Assembly (NCBI GenBank): GCA_963723745.1
Contig: CAVRRZ010000005.1
Coordinates: 124,001-188,000, forward strand
Length of the DNA stretch: 64,000 nt
From: CAVRRZ01 sp963723745
GTDB lineage: Bacteria; Actinomycetota; Actinomycetes; Mycobacteriales; Geodermatophilaceae
Direction: 5' to 3'
Shown here: piece by piece, positions 30,216 through 38,348 of the stretch
Position numbering within the stretch: the stretch's first letter is position 1
How the letters are laid out: each line of letters begins with the position of its first letter
Made by a program: the position numbers and the translations under genes
The notes under the pieces: model-generated
Told to the model about the DNA's origin: nothing
What the model saw: the letters and a program-made list of their open reading frames with translations, nothing else
Database searches by the model: none

Positions 30216-31253
30216 ATGAAGCGGACGGGCGGCACGCGGGCGCGCGACCCGCAGGCGGCCGCGTACAGCGCGCGGCTGATCCTGCTGGTCTGCGCTGCCG
30301 TGCTGGCAGGCCTGACGCTGCTGGGTCAGCAGGACATCAGCGCGCCGGCGCTCTTCGCGTCCTGGGCCGGTGTCGCCGTCCTGCTCGGCATCGCCGTCGT
30401 CTGCACCGTGGTGCCAGCGGAGCTGCTCGACCGGCTGCGGCTGCACGTGGTGATCGCGCTCATCGGCATCGCGATGACCACGCTGCTCAACCTGGCCACC
30501 ACCGACAGCTCGGCGGCGGCCCAGGCGTTCTACGCCTTCCCCGTCTTCTGGGCGGCATCGCACGTGCGGGCCGCCGGGGTCACGGTGGTGACGGCGGCCG
30601 CGGTGGTCGGCAACCTCGTCGGCCTCCTCGCGCTGCTCCCGGTGGACAAGGCGCTGCTCGACGGCCTGCTGTTCGGCTCGGTCATGGTGCTGATGGCGGT
30701 GATGCTCACCCGCGCCAACGCCCGCCAGGAGCGACTGGTCGCGGCCCTCGAGGCGCAGGCCCGCGTCGACACCCTCACCGGGCTGGTCAACCGGCGGGCC
30801 TTCGACGACGCGCTGGGGACGACCCTGCACCGCCCCGACTCCGCCGGCACGGCCCTGGTGCTGATCGACGTCGACGCGTTCAAGTCGGTCAACGACGCCC
30901 ACGGTCACCCGGTCGGCGACGCGCTCCTGGTGCACCTGGCGGGCGTGCTGCGCGACCAGATCCGGGTCGAGGACGCCGTCGTCTCGCGGCTCGGCGGGGA
31001 CGAGCTCGCCGTCCTGCTGCCCGACTGCCCGCCGGACGTCGCCACGCGCCGAGCCGAAGAGCTGCTCTCCGCCGTGCGCGCCGCTCCCTTGCCCCTGCCG
31101 GACGGCACGCTGCTGGCGCTGTCGATCAGCGTCGGCGTCGCCCACGCGACCGGCGCGACCGGCGACCTCGAACAGCTGTACCACGACGCGGACGCCGCCC
31201 TGTACGAGGCGAAGCGGGCAGGTCGCGGGCGCGTTTCCGTCTCCGCGGGCTGA
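30216..31253 (+). CDS. Membrane-anchored diguanylate cyclase (GGDEF domain)
   Basis: 345 residues. Six or so hydrophobic segments (about 18-165) then a GGDEF domain (about 180-340): RVDTLTGLVNRRAF, LIDVDAFKSVNDAHGHPVGDALL, and the active loop RLGGDELAVLLPD, where GGDEL replaces GGDEF. No RxxD inhibitory site is in register before the loop. Likely makes c-di-GMP in response to a membrane signal. ATG at 30216. Confidence 0.9.
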   Translation: MKRTGGTRARDPQAAAYSARLILLVCAAVLAGLTLLGQQDISAPALFASWAGVAVLLGIAVVCTVVPAELLDRLRLHVVIALIGIAMTTLLNLATTDSSAAAQAFYAFPVFWAASHVRAAGVTVVTAAAVVGNLVGLLALLPVDKALLDGLLFGSVMVLMAVMLTRANARQERLVAALEAQARVDTLTGLVNRRAFDDALGTTLHRPDSAGTALVLIDVDAFKSVNDAHGHPVGDALLVHLAGVLRDQIRVEDAVVSRLGGDELAVLLPDCPPDVATRRAEELLSAVRAAPLPLPDGTLLALSISVGVAHATGATGDLEQLYHDADAALYEAKRAGRGRVSVSAG

Positions 31254-31317
31254 TCTTCCCGTTGCGCGGGGGGTGCCCGGGGCACGGTGCAGCGTCTAGT
31301 AGTCTTGGCCCGCACTC

Positions 31318-31402
31318 GTCCGGGTGGCGGAATGGCAGACGCGCTAGCTTGAGGTGCTAGTGCCCTTTATCGGGCGTGGGGGTTCAAGTCCCCCCTCGGA
31401 CA
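31318..31402 (+). tRNA. tRNA-Leu (GAG anticodon)
   Basis: 85 nt with a class-II long variable arm. Acceptor GTCCGGG pairs with CTCGGAC at the 3' end (one G-U), discriminator A at 31402, D-arm AATGGCAGACGC, anticodon stem CTAGC/GCTAG with loop TTGAGGT giving GAG, variable arm TGCCCTTTATCGGGCG, T-arm with GTTCAAG. CCA is not encoded. Its 3' 18 nt belong to the integrative element's attachment core. Confidence 0.96.
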
Positions 31403-31405
31403 CTC
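31385..31405 (+). other. attL core (left 21-bp direct repeat)
   Basis: Begins CAAGTCCCCCC within the T-arm and runs three bases past the discriminator of tRNA-Leu. Identical to 38045-38065. Confidence 0.93.
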
Positions 31406-31410
31406 CTCAC

Positions 31411-31424
31411 GGGGAAGCTTCCCC
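31411..31424. promoter_or_regulatory. Palindrome next to attL, candidate integrase/excisionase arm site
   Basis: GGGGAAGCTTCCCC, a perfect 14-bp palindrome six bp inside the left core; with CAC in front it forms a 17-bp block (31408-31424) repeated with one change beside attR. Confidence 0.6.
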
Positions 31425-31503
31425 AGCACTACGTGACACAGGTCACGCGATATCGACCCCCAGGTCTGCTGACAGCGGGATTTCGTCCGGCACCAGTCTT
31501 GGG

Positions 31504-31974
31504 GTGCCAACCCCCTCTGGCCTGATTCGGGCCAAGCAGACCGAGCGGCTGGTCGCTGCGCTCATCCCGCCGACCACCGCTCCGACCGTCGCCGTCCCTG
31601 ACGGTGCCGCGACGGTCCTGCCGCTTCCGGCGCTGGCTCCGGTCCAGCCCGCGCGGTTCGTCCATCGCACCGCCCTGCTCGATGACCACGGCCGGGTGCG
31701 CGAGGCGACGCTCTTCGCCCTTCTCGGCTGGAAGCCCCAGCAGACCGTCGAGGTCGTCGAGCACGGCGACGGCCTGCTCGTCCGCGCCACACCCGACGGC
31801 CCGGTCGTCCTCGACCCGAAGGGTCGCGTCCGCGTTCCGGACGCCCTGCGGAAGTTCCGCGGCTGGGCCGCCGGCGCGGTGCTGCTGCTATCGGCTTCCC
31901 CCGCCGACGGCGTCCTCGTTCTCTCCTGCACTTCCCTCCTCGACTCCCTGGTGGTGCTCGATGCCTGCGCCTGA
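31504..31974 (+). CDS. AbrB/SpoVT-like hypothetical protein of the integrative element
   Basis: 156 residues from GTG at 31504; the same frame is open further upstream into the tRNA, so the start is uncertain. The C-terminal part has two similar segments, FVHRTALLDDHGRVREATLFALLGW and VLDPKGRVRVPDALRKFRGW. This is the swapped-hairpin pattern of AbrB-type DNA-binding domains: a repeated GRVR element followed by a short helix. It overlaps the integrase start by 14 nt, so it is cotranscribed and may regulate integration or excision (inference). Confidence 0.6.
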   Translation: MPTPSGLIRAKQTERLVAALIPPTTAPTVAVPDGAATVLPLPALAPVQPARFVHRTALLDDHGRVREATLFALLGWKPQQTVEVVEHGDGLLVRATPDGPVVLDPKGRVRVPDALRKFRGWAAGAVLLLSASPADGVLVLSCTSLLDSLVVLDACA

Positions 31975-32446
31975 CTCCCTCACTGCGGACGACCTCGCGG
32001 CCCTGCTCGCTGACCCGACCGCCGCCGGGGTCATCAAGGCGCTCGCGGCCGGCCTCGGACTCCAGCCGGCCGCAGCCTCGACGGTGCCCACGGTCCGCGA
32101 GTACCACCCGACGGTGCTCGCGGCGGCTACGCCCGGCGCTCGCCGGACGTACTCGACGTACTGGAACTTCCTGGTCCGCGAGCACGGCGACGACCGCATC
32201 ACCGAGGTGACCACGAGCAAGCTGCGCGCCCTGGCGCAGTCGGCCCGCGCCAACGCCGTGCGACGCCGCAACGGCCAGGGCGGTGCCAGCGCCGAGGAGA
32301 ACTGCGTTGCAGCCCTGCGCGCGTTCTTCCGCTGCGCGGTCGAGGACAAGTACCTCACCGACAACCCGGCTGCCGCGGTCCAGAAGCCGGTGCGGCCGCC
32401 GAGCCAGCGCCGGGCGCTCACCGAGTCGGAGTTCCGCGAACTAGAC

Positions 32447-33587
32447 CTTCCGGAGCACGGGTCGAGGTGACAGGTGGGGCGCTCGGCTGCGCTGTCGTCA
32501 GGGAGTCTGGCAGAGGGCGTTGCGGGCGGTGATCGCGTGCAGGACCTGTCGGGGGCTGCGGCCGCGCATGTAGTCGCCGTGGTTGCGGCGACGGCCGTTG
32601 TAGTCGGCGACCCAGGTCTGCAGCGCGGCGTCGAGGTCGCTGATTCGGTCGACTCGTCCGCGGTGAAAGAAGGGCCGGTAGAACTCCTGCAGCACGGTGC
32701 CCTGGACGCGTTCGCAGACGCTGTTGTGGTTCGGGCTGCGCGGTGGGGTGCGGTGATGGTCGATGCCGAGATCGGCGGCGTGGTCCCGGAATGCGCGGCC
32801 GATGAACTCCGGGCCGTTGTCGGTCAGCACGCCGGTCAGCTCGACGTCGATCTCGCCGAGGGCGGCGGAGACCTGGTCCAGGAAGCGAGCGGCGACCGGC
32901 GCGCCCTTGTCCCCGACGATTAGCCGGACGACCAGCCAGCGGGTGGCCACGTCGATCGCGGTGAGCTGGTAGACCGCGCCGACGCCCTTGAGCTTGCCGA
33001 CGTAGAAGGTGTCCAGGCAGACCAGCTGCCCCGGGTCGCTGGCGGCCAGGCAGAACCCGAAGGGTCCTTCCAGGGCCGCGTCGGTCAGCTGGCCGGTCTC
33101 GGCGGCGGTCAACGACGCCAGCGCCGCGATCCGCTGCCGGCGGGTGCTCAGGTTGTGCCGGCGCAGCACCTTCTGGATGCCGGAGGCCGAGCGGTGCACC
33201 CCGGCGGCGGCGAGGTGGTCGACCAGCTGCCGGGCGCCGAGCGTGGCCTTGGCGACTGCAGTGGCCAGGATCGTGCTGACCTCCTCGGCGCTCATCGCGT
33301 TGGGCATCACCGGCGGGCGGCGGTCCTTGGGCATCAGCGCCGACAGCCCGTACTTCTCGGCCTTGGCCACCCACCGGTAGTAGCTGGTGCGCGAGACGCC
33401 GGCGGCCTTGCAGGCCGCGGTCACGTCGGTCAACGCGGCCTGCTCCAACACATGGGCACGCCGAGCATGGATGATCTGGTCAGGGGTCACGGGGAGGGTC
33501 TCCTTCTGGTCACCGAAGCAACCGAAGGCTCCCACCCCGTGACCCCCTCAAGATCGAAGAGGTGTCACCTCAACCCGTGATCAGCAA
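32447..33587 (-). mobile_element. IS481-type insertion sequence, 1141 bp
   Basis: Terminal inverted repeats at 32448-32472 and 33563-33587 match at 21 of 25 positions and include the block GAGGTGACA. The nine bases GAACTAGAC flank both sides (32438-32446 and 33588-33596) as a target duplication. One transposase ORF fills the element. The left end carries one extra base relative to the right, so the exact left border is 32447 or 32448. Confidence 0.92.
32498..33535 (-). CDS. IS481-family transposase
   Basis: 345 residues. N-terminal helix-turn-helix (TDVTAACKAAGVSRTSYYRW, about 38-57), then an rve/DDE integrase core: first Asp in LVCLDTFYVGKLKGVGAVY (about 172), second in GVLTDNGPEFIGRAF (about 240), Glu in NSVCERVQGTVLQEFY (about 275), and the tail YNGRRRNHGDYMRGRSP. 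It appears full length and probably active. The start could be a little downstream of 33535, near the first HTH. Confidence 0.92.
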   Translation of the reverse strand: MGAFGCFGDQKETLPVTPDQIIHARRAHVLEQAALTDVTAACKAAGVSRTSYYRWVAKAEKYGLSALMPKDRRPPVMPNAMSAEEVSTILATAVAKATLGARQLVDHLAAAGVHRSASGIQKVLRRHNLSTRRQRIAALASLTAAETGQLTDAALEGPFGFCLAASDPGQLVCLDTFYVGKLKGVGAVYQLTAIDVATRWLVVRLIVGDKGAPVAARFLDQVSAALGEIDVELTGVLTDNGPEFIGRAFRDHAADLGIDHHRTPPRSPNHNSVCERVQGTVLQEFYRPFFHRGRVDRISDLDAALQTWVADYNGRRRNHGDYMRGRSPRQVLHAITARNALCQTP

Positions 33588-34163
33588 GAACTAGACGAGG
33601 TCACACGCACCGGCGGGGACGACCCCGTGCTCGACACCCTGCTGCTCCGCTTCCACGCGGAGACAGGCGCGCGGCGCGGCGGCGCGTTGGCACTCACCCT
33701 GGCCGACCTCGACGAGGCGCGCCTCTGTGTGCGCCTGCGCGAGAAGGGCGGCAAGGCCCGCTGGCAGCCGGTCAGCCCCACCCTGTTCGCGGCCCTCGTC
33801 GAGCACGCCGCCGTCCGGGGAGCCCGAGACCTGGACGAGCAGGTCTTCCGCTACCGGCCGCGTCGCGGCCAGGAGCAGGGCGCGCCGCTGACCCGTCGCC
33901 GGTACAACACCCTCGCCGACCGCTGGCAGAGGTCGCTGCCCTGGGCGGCGCAGTACGGCGTCAGCCCCCACTGGCTGCGGCACACCGCACTCACCGCCGC
34001 CGAGCGGGTGGGCGGCTCCTACGGCATTGCCCGCGCCTACGCCGGCCACGCCGAGCCGGCCGACGCCACGACCACCTACATCAAGGCCCAGGTGGGAGAC
34101 GTGGCCCGGGTCCTGGCTGCCATCACCGGTGAGCCCCACCCGCTGGCGCAGTCGTGAGTTGCC

Positions 34164-34556
34164 TCAGCGGTCGGGCTCTCGTCGGCGTCGCTTCTCGCGG
34201 GTGCTCGGGTGCCGACGGAGGGCTTCGTCAGGGTCTTTGAGCCACTCGGCCCGGTTGAGGGCCACGAGGTCATCCTGCGTGGGGCGTCGTTGGCCCAGCG
34301 CCTTTTCCTGGCCACGCCGTTCGGCGAACGCCGCCCGATAGTGCAGGTGACTCGCCCGGGACTCCTCCAGAGCATCGAGTGCTGAGAGGAGTTGGGGCTC
34401 AGTCCACCGCCGCCTTCCGGTGACGCCGGCCAGCACGTAGAGGCGGTCCCGGGTGCCCAAGAAGCCGAACGGGGCGTGGTGGTTCGCGATGAGGGAGTGA
34501 AGAGCCACCACCCGCTGGGGCATCGGAAGCCCCGCGTTCCTGACGCGGCGCGCCAT
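34164..34556 (-). CDS. Hypothetical protein of the integrative element
   Basis: 130 residues, basic, no Cys; MARRVRNAGLPMPQRVVALH at the start and a strongly charged end (STREKRRRREPDR). Predicted helical with RLYVLAGVTGRRRWTEPQLLSALDALEE in the middle. Convergent with the integrase, seven bp between the stops, and divergent from rep. I do not recognise the family; a small DNA-binding regulator is possible. Confidence 0.5.
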   Translation of the reverse strand: MARRVRNAGLPMPQRVVALHSLIANHHAPFGFLGTRDRLYVLAGVTGRRRWTEPQLLSALDALEESRASHLHYRAAFAERRGQEKALGQRRPTQDDLVALNRAEWLKDPDEALRRHPSTREKRRRREPDR

Positions 34557-34688
34557 CACCGCCCAGCTCACGACGGGGACGGTATCGCGACGACCGTGCC
34601 CCTCCTGGCCACTGCCCTGCTCGCCGTGCCGGTGTCGTTGCGCTGACGCCTCCGTGCAGTTCTCGGTCACCGCAGGACGGTCCCGGCG

Positions 34689-35969
34689 GTGACCGCCACC
34701 GAACACGCCCACACCAGCACCCACGGCCCCTGCGCCCGGCCCGTCCAACTGGCCGGCACCGAGTTCGATGCCTCGACCGGTGAGAAGCTCGGCCGCAAGA
34801 CCGTCGAGCGCCGCTGCGGCAGCCGGCTCGCCTCCCAGTGCCCGTCCTGCTCGGCCCTCTACGCCGCCGACGCCCGCGCCCTCATCCGCGCCGGGCTGAC
34901 CGACCCGGACACCGGTCGGCCGCTGGCCGCCACCTTCGTCACCCTCACCGCTCCCGGCGCGAACGTCTTCGGCCAGGTCCACTCCCAGCGGCGCAGCGGC
35001 GGCAAGCGGGGCAAGGTCCGCAACTGCCGCTGCGGCCGGCGGCACCGCGACGGCGACCCGCTCCTCGGCCTCCCGCTGGACGAGGCCACCTACCGCTACG
35101 ACCTCGCGGCCGCCTACAACGCCGCCGCCGGCCGCCTCGCGGCCGTCACCTGGCAGAAGCTCGGCCGTGTCCTGGGCGAGCGTCTCCGCGTCGTCCGGGT
35201 GATGGAGTACCAGGCGCGCGGCCTGGTCCACGTCCACGCCCTCGTCATCGGCACCGTCTCCCAGACCGACCTGGACCTCGTCGTCTCCGGCGGCACCAAC
35301 CCCCGCACCGGCCGGCGCATCGCGCCGGTCCGGCACGGCCGGTGGAACTGGGGACCGCGCTGCCACGCCCGCCCGGTCCGGACCGGCCACGCCGACCGGC
35401 TGGGGGCCTACATGAGCAAGGTGACCGCCTACGCGGTCAAGGCAGCGGGTGAGGACCGGCCCAGCGGCGGATTCGCCGAGAGGATGGCCCGAGCCGGAGC
35501 CGCCGGCTGCCGGTGCTCGCACCCGCGCCCCGACTGCTGCGACGGCGAGCGCACGAGCATCCTGACCGCGGCTGACGGCAACCCGGTCACCGTCGTCTGG
35601 CAGTCCCGGCCGTCACAGGTCCCCTGCCGCCGGCACAAGCTTGCCCGTCGCGGCTGGGGGTACCGAGGTCACGTCTTCGCGGCCTCCCGGAACTGGGGCA
35701 CCACCTTCGGCGAACTGCGCGCGAAGCGCGCGGCGTGGGCCGCCGGCCGGCAGGACGGCGCGTCCAGGCCCGCGGTCGTGCTCTGGGAGCCCCCGCAGTA
35801 CCGCACCGACCTCCCAGGACCAGGCGCAGCCTGGTCCCTTGATTCCGTAAGGAAAGTCGTCACACCAGGACCCGGAAGGCCCACCGGGGCGGCTACTGGC
35901 ACCAGCGAACAAGCCCCGGACGGTGCCCAGTGGTCGGCGACCGCCGGCCCCGACACCCGGAGGCCCTGA
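34689..35969 (+). CDS. repSA: RepSA-like replication initiator (HUH type)
   Basis: 426 residues. Zinc-ribbon-like cysteines at the N-terminus (RCGSRLASQCPSCSALY, about 42-58), the HUH metal motif in GLVHVHALVIG (about 178-188), and YMSKVTAYAVK (about 241) as the Tyr/Lys catalytic helix. Cys pairs (CRCSHPRPDCC) follow. This is the layout of rolling-circle initiators of pSAM2-like elements, which nick the element's origin so it can replicate after excision. GTG start at 34689; the stop overlaps the next gene's ATG (TGATG). Confidence 0.82.
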   Translation: MTATEHAHTSTHGPCARPVQLAGTEFDASTGEKLGRKTVERRCGSRLASQCPSCSALYAADARALIRAGLTDPDTGRPLAATFVTLTAPGANVFGQVHSQRRSGGKRGKVRNCRCGRRHRDGDPLLGLPLDEATYRYDLAAAYNAAAGRLAAVTWQKLGRVLGERLRVVRVMEYQARGLVHVHALVIGTVSQTDLDLVVSGGTNPRTGRRIAPVRHGRWNWGPRCHARPVRTGHADRLGAYMSKVTAYAVKAAGEDRPSGGFAERMARAGAAGCRCSHPRPDCCDGERTSILTAADGNPVTVVWQSRPSQVPCRRHKLARRGWGYRGHVFAASRNWGTTFGELRAKRAAWAAGRQDGASRPAVVLWEPPQYRTDLPGPGAAWSLDSVRKVVTPGPGRPTGAATGTSEQAPDGAQWSATAGPDTRRP

Positions 35970-36289
35970 TGCTCCTGCCCATCGACACCACTCCCCTTCG
36001 CTTCCTCCTCACCGGAGAGCCGACCGCCGTTCTCGACTACGAGACCCGCCTGCCCCGCACGGACACGGCTGGCCGGCCGCTGCTCCGGGTGCCCGTCGTC
36101 GTCACCGGCACCGGTGAAAAGCGCGCGCCAGCGGTGGAGGTGACCGTCCCCGGCCCGCTCCCCGAGGTAGAGCTGGGCAGCCTCGTCGCCTTCGCCGGCC
36201 TCGCGCTGCGCACCTGGTCTGTTCGTGGCACCGACGGCCGCGAACGCAGCGGCACCAGCCTGCGCGCCGACGCGATGGACCTCGCGTGA
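35969..36289 (+). CDS. Small hypothetical protein between rep and the translocase
   Basis: 106 residues, beta-rich by pattern: MLLPIDTTPLRFLLTGEPTAV, VVVTGTGEKRAPAVEVTVPG, LVAFAGLALRTWSVRG. GGAGG lies six nt before the ATG at 35969, which overlaps the rep stop; its own stop overlaps the translocase GTG. Short proteins of this type stand in this position in many actinobacterial integrative elements; no role is established that I know of. Confidence 0.72.
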   Translation: MLLPIDTTPLRFLLTGEPTAVLDYETRLPRTDTAGRPLLRVPVVVTGTGEKRAPAVEVTVPGPLPEVELGSLVAFAGLALRTWSVRGTDGRERSGTSLRADAMDLA

Positions 36290-37371
36290 GCCTGCTCCTG
36301 CGCGGCCTCTCCCGCGTGACCTCCCCGCAACTCCTCTGGCCCACCGCCGCCCGGGAGGTCGGGCTGCTCGGCACCCGCGCGGTCGGCTGCCGCCCCACCG
36401 CCCTCGGGTGGGAACTCACCCTGCGCCTCCGCCCACCGGCGACCGCGGCCGTCCTCGACGCCTACGCGGAGCCGCTGGCCACCGCCTTCGGCATCGCCCG
36501 CGTCCGGGTCGCCCCCGACCCTCTCCGGGCCGACCGTGCGACCGTCGCCCTCGACCTGCGGCCGTCGCTGGGAGCCGTCGCCTACCCCGAAGACAGCCGC
36601 CTGGTCTGGCTGCCTCGGGACAGCGCCACCCCCGTCCCACTCGGCATCGACGAGGACGGCGAGGAGGTCTGCCTGCCGCTGTACGGGTCAAGCCTGCTCG
36701 TGGCCGGCAGCCCGGGCTCGGGGAAGTCCACGGCGCTGCGCGCGGTGCTGGCCGGACTCGCCGGGCAGCGCGACACCGCCCTGGTCGGCATCGACCCCAA
36801 ACGGGTTGAGCTGACGCCCTGGCGGGACCGGCTCAGCGCCCTGGTCGTCGGCAACGAGGCCGAGCCGACTCTCCGCCTCCTCCGGGACCTCGTCGCTGAG
36901 GTCCAGCACCGCGCCGCACGGCTCGCGGACCAGGGCCTCGTCGAGGCACGGCCGGACCCGGAGACGCCCGCGCTCGTGCTCGTCGTGGACGAGTGGGCCG
37001 AGCTGGCGGCCGAGGGGACGAGCAAGCAGCGCGCCGAGGCGCACGACCTGCTGCGCCGCTACGTCTCGCTCGGGCGGGCGGTTGGCTGCTCCGCCGTCCT
37101 CGCCACCCAGCGGCCGACCAGCGACACCGTGGACACCGGCACCCGAGCACTGCTGGCCCACCGGCTCGCCCTGCGCTGCGGCGACCGGTGGCAGTCCGAG
37201 GCCATCCTCGGCCAGGGCAACGACCAGGCGGCGCGCATCCCGCTGTCCTCGCCCGGCTGGGGGCTGCTCGCCAGTGGTCCGGAGGTGCGCGGCGTCCAGG
37301 TCTACGACCTCGACTCGGCGCGCATTCCGCAGCAGCAGTGCCGCGCGCTGGCCGTGCTGCCACCCTGGTGA
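36286..37371 (+). CDS. traSA: FtsK/SpoIIIE-type DNA translocase (TraSA-like)
   Basis: 361 residues. Walker A LLVAGSPGSGKSTALRA (about 138-152), IDPKRVEL, Walker B ALVLVVDEWAEL (about 228-238) and ATQRPTSDTVDTG (about 270), the FtsK-HerA order. The N-terminal ~115 residues are not obviously membrane-spanning, apart from weak hydrophobic patches. In pSAM2-like elements a single FtsK-type pump moves double-stranded DNA between cells. Coupled to neighbours by GTGA overlaps on both sides. Confidence 0.87.
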   Translation: MSLLLRGLSRVTSPQLLWPTAAREVGLLGTRAVGCRPTALGWELTLRLRPPATAAVLDAYAEPLATAFGIARVRVAPDPLRADRATVALDLRPSLGAVAYPEDSRLVWLPRDSATPVPLGIDEDGEEVCLPLYGSSLLVAGSPGSGKSTALRAVLAGLAGQRDTALVGIDPKRVELTPWRDRLSALVVGNEAEPTLRLLRDLVAEVQHRAARLADQGLVEARPDPETPALVLVVDEWAELAAEGTSKQRAEAHDLLRRYVSLGRAVGCSAVLATQRPTSDTVDTGTRALLAHRLALRCGDRWQSEAILGQGNDQAARIPLSSPGWGLLASGPEVRGVQVYDLDSARIPQQQCRALAVLPPW

Positions 37372-37937
37372 GCTGGCGCACGGCGATACTGCTTGCTGTG
37401 ACCTCGGAGCCCGCGACGCTACGGCTCGAGCCGGCCGTCCACACGCACAACGTCGTGGACGGCCGCGTGACGCGACACCCGCAGTCGCACTTCCTGGACT
37501 TCCTCATCGACGGCGTCTCACTGCTGAGCACGGCGCAGGAGCAGGACGACCTCGTCACCGACCTGAACCGGGACTGGGTCCCGGAAGCTGTCGCCCCGGC
37601 CGTCGAGACACTCCTGGGCCGACGCGCCAGCCCAGACCTCGACCCGGGTCGAGTCCCACTCCTCGTCTGCGGGTCGTGCGGTGACCTGGCCTGCGGCGCG
37701 GTCACCGCCAAGCTGGACGTGGGGACGAAGGATGTGACGTGGTCGGAGTTCCGATGGGAGAACGGGTACGAGGACCCGGAGCCCATCGACTCCCTGCGGG
37801 CTCCCATCACGTTCGACCGCGCCCAGTACGAAGCCGAGCTGGCAGACGCCGCGCAGCGGGTGGCCGCACTTCCCGTGAGCGAGCCGCGCTTCCTGGAGCG
37901 GCCGCGCCGCTGGCCCTGGCAGCGGCGCAGGGACTGA
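37368..37937 (+). CDS. Hypothetical protein, last gene of the integrative element
   Basis: 189 residues from GTG at 37368 (GTGA overlap with the translocase); GTG at 37398 is an alternative. It has two close cysteines in LLVCGSCGDLACGAVTAKLD (about 103) and VTWSEFRWENGYEDPEPIDS. Similar uncharacterised proteins occur in actinobacterial chromosomes; the CxxC...C pattern could bind zinc. It may be cargo, or an entry-exclusion or transfer accessory (inference). Confidence 0.68.
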   Translation: MSWRTAILLAVTSEPATLRLEPAVHTHNVVDGRVTRHPQSHFLDFLIDGVSLLSTAQEQDDLVTDLNRDWVPEAVAPAVETLLGRRASPDLDPGRVPLLVCGSCGDLACGAVTAKLDVGTKDVTWSEFRWENGYEDPEPIDSLRAPITFDRAQYEAELADAAQRVAALPVSEPRFLERPRRWPWQRRRD

Positions 37938-38015
37938 CGCTGCGCCTGGACGGGCGCGGGCCAACCCCCGGCTACAGTCCTCAGCACAGGAGGTGTCCAC
38001 CGTGGAGAGCTCGAC

Positions 38016-38032
38016 CACGGGGAACCTTCCCC
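38016..38032. promoter_or_regulatory. Repeat next to attR, candidate integrase/excisionase arm site
   Basis: CACGGGGAACCTTCCCC, differing at one base from 31408-31424 and in the same orientation, 12 bp inside the right core. Confidence 0.6.
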
Positions 38033-38044
38033 ACGTAGAGGACA

Positions 38045-38065
38045 CAAGTCCCCCCTCGGACACTC
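38045..38065 (+). other. attR core (right 21-bp direct repeat)
   Basis: Exact copy of 31385-31405. Upstream bases (GACA) do not continue the tRNA, so only the 3' tail of tRNA-Leu is duplicated. Confidence 0.93.
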
Positions 38066-38066
38066 A

Positions 38067-38088
38067 GAGGTAGGCAGCTGCCCACCTC
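38067..38088 (+). terminator. Presumed original terminator of tRNA-Leu, displaced by the element
   Basis: GAGGTAGGCAG/CTGCCCACCTC forms an 11-bp stem with one mismatch starting two bases after the attR core. In the empty site it would directly follow the tRNA. Positions 38089-38348 hold no gene I can support. Confidence 0.6.
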
Positions 38089-38348
38089 CCCAGCCTGGAT
38101 CGGGCCCTCTCGATCAACCGAGCAGCGCGGTCACGTCGCACGGCCGCCTCGGCCAGTGCGGCGGCGCGAGATCACGATCGTGTCCGTCCGGCGCGCTGCG
38201 TTCCGACGAAGACCATGAAGCCGCGCGCACCGCGCCACTCCCTCGGTCGATGTCGCGACGGCATTTCGCGTGAAGCCGGCGCCCTGACCTGCCGAAAGGT
38301 CACCTGACGGGCCGCGCCAGCGCGCTGGTGTTCCTACCTGGAGGTTAG

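Larger units (their letters stand above)
31961..34157 (+). pseudogene. int: Tyrosine integrase interrupted by an IS481-type element
   Basis: Joining 31961-32446 to 33597-34157 restores a 349-residue tyrosine recombinase with no frame change. The first part holds the core-binding domain (YSTYWNFLVREHGDDRITEV; TDNPAAAVQKPVRPPSQRR). The second holds the catalytic residues: Arg I in ETGARRGGALAL, His/Arg in HWLRHTALT, and the nucleophile in DATTTYIKAQ. The IS sits between the two domains, after the codons for RELD, leaving a 169-residue N-terminal fragment that ends at 32470 inside the IS. Neither fragment alone should recombine DNA. The intact motifs and exact target duplication indicate a recent event. 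Confidence 0.93.
31385..38065 (+). mobile_element. Compact AICE/pSAM2-type integrative element in tRNA-Leu
   Basis: About 6.7 kb between two exact 21-bp direct repeats, the left one forming the tRNA-Leu 3' end. Contents in order: AbrB-like ORF, tyrosine integrase (split by an IS481-type element), a small minus-strand ORF, RepSA-like HUH initiator, small ORF, FtsK/TraSA-like translocase, unknown ORF. That is the core set of actinomycete integrative and conjugative elements: integrate, replicate, transfer as double-stranded DNA. No spd genes and no obvious xis are seen. Because the integrase is interrupted, the element is probably stranded. Confidence 0.9.

Noticed and set aside
31354..31503. 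N-terminal extension of the AbrB-like ORF from an ATG within the tRNA gene
   Set aside because: It would begin inside tRNA-Leu and cross attL; a start after attL is more sensible.
34392..34646. 84-residue + strand ORF in the integrative element
   Set aside because: No ribosome site, shadow-like composition, and it lies opposite the minus-strand ORF 34164-34556.
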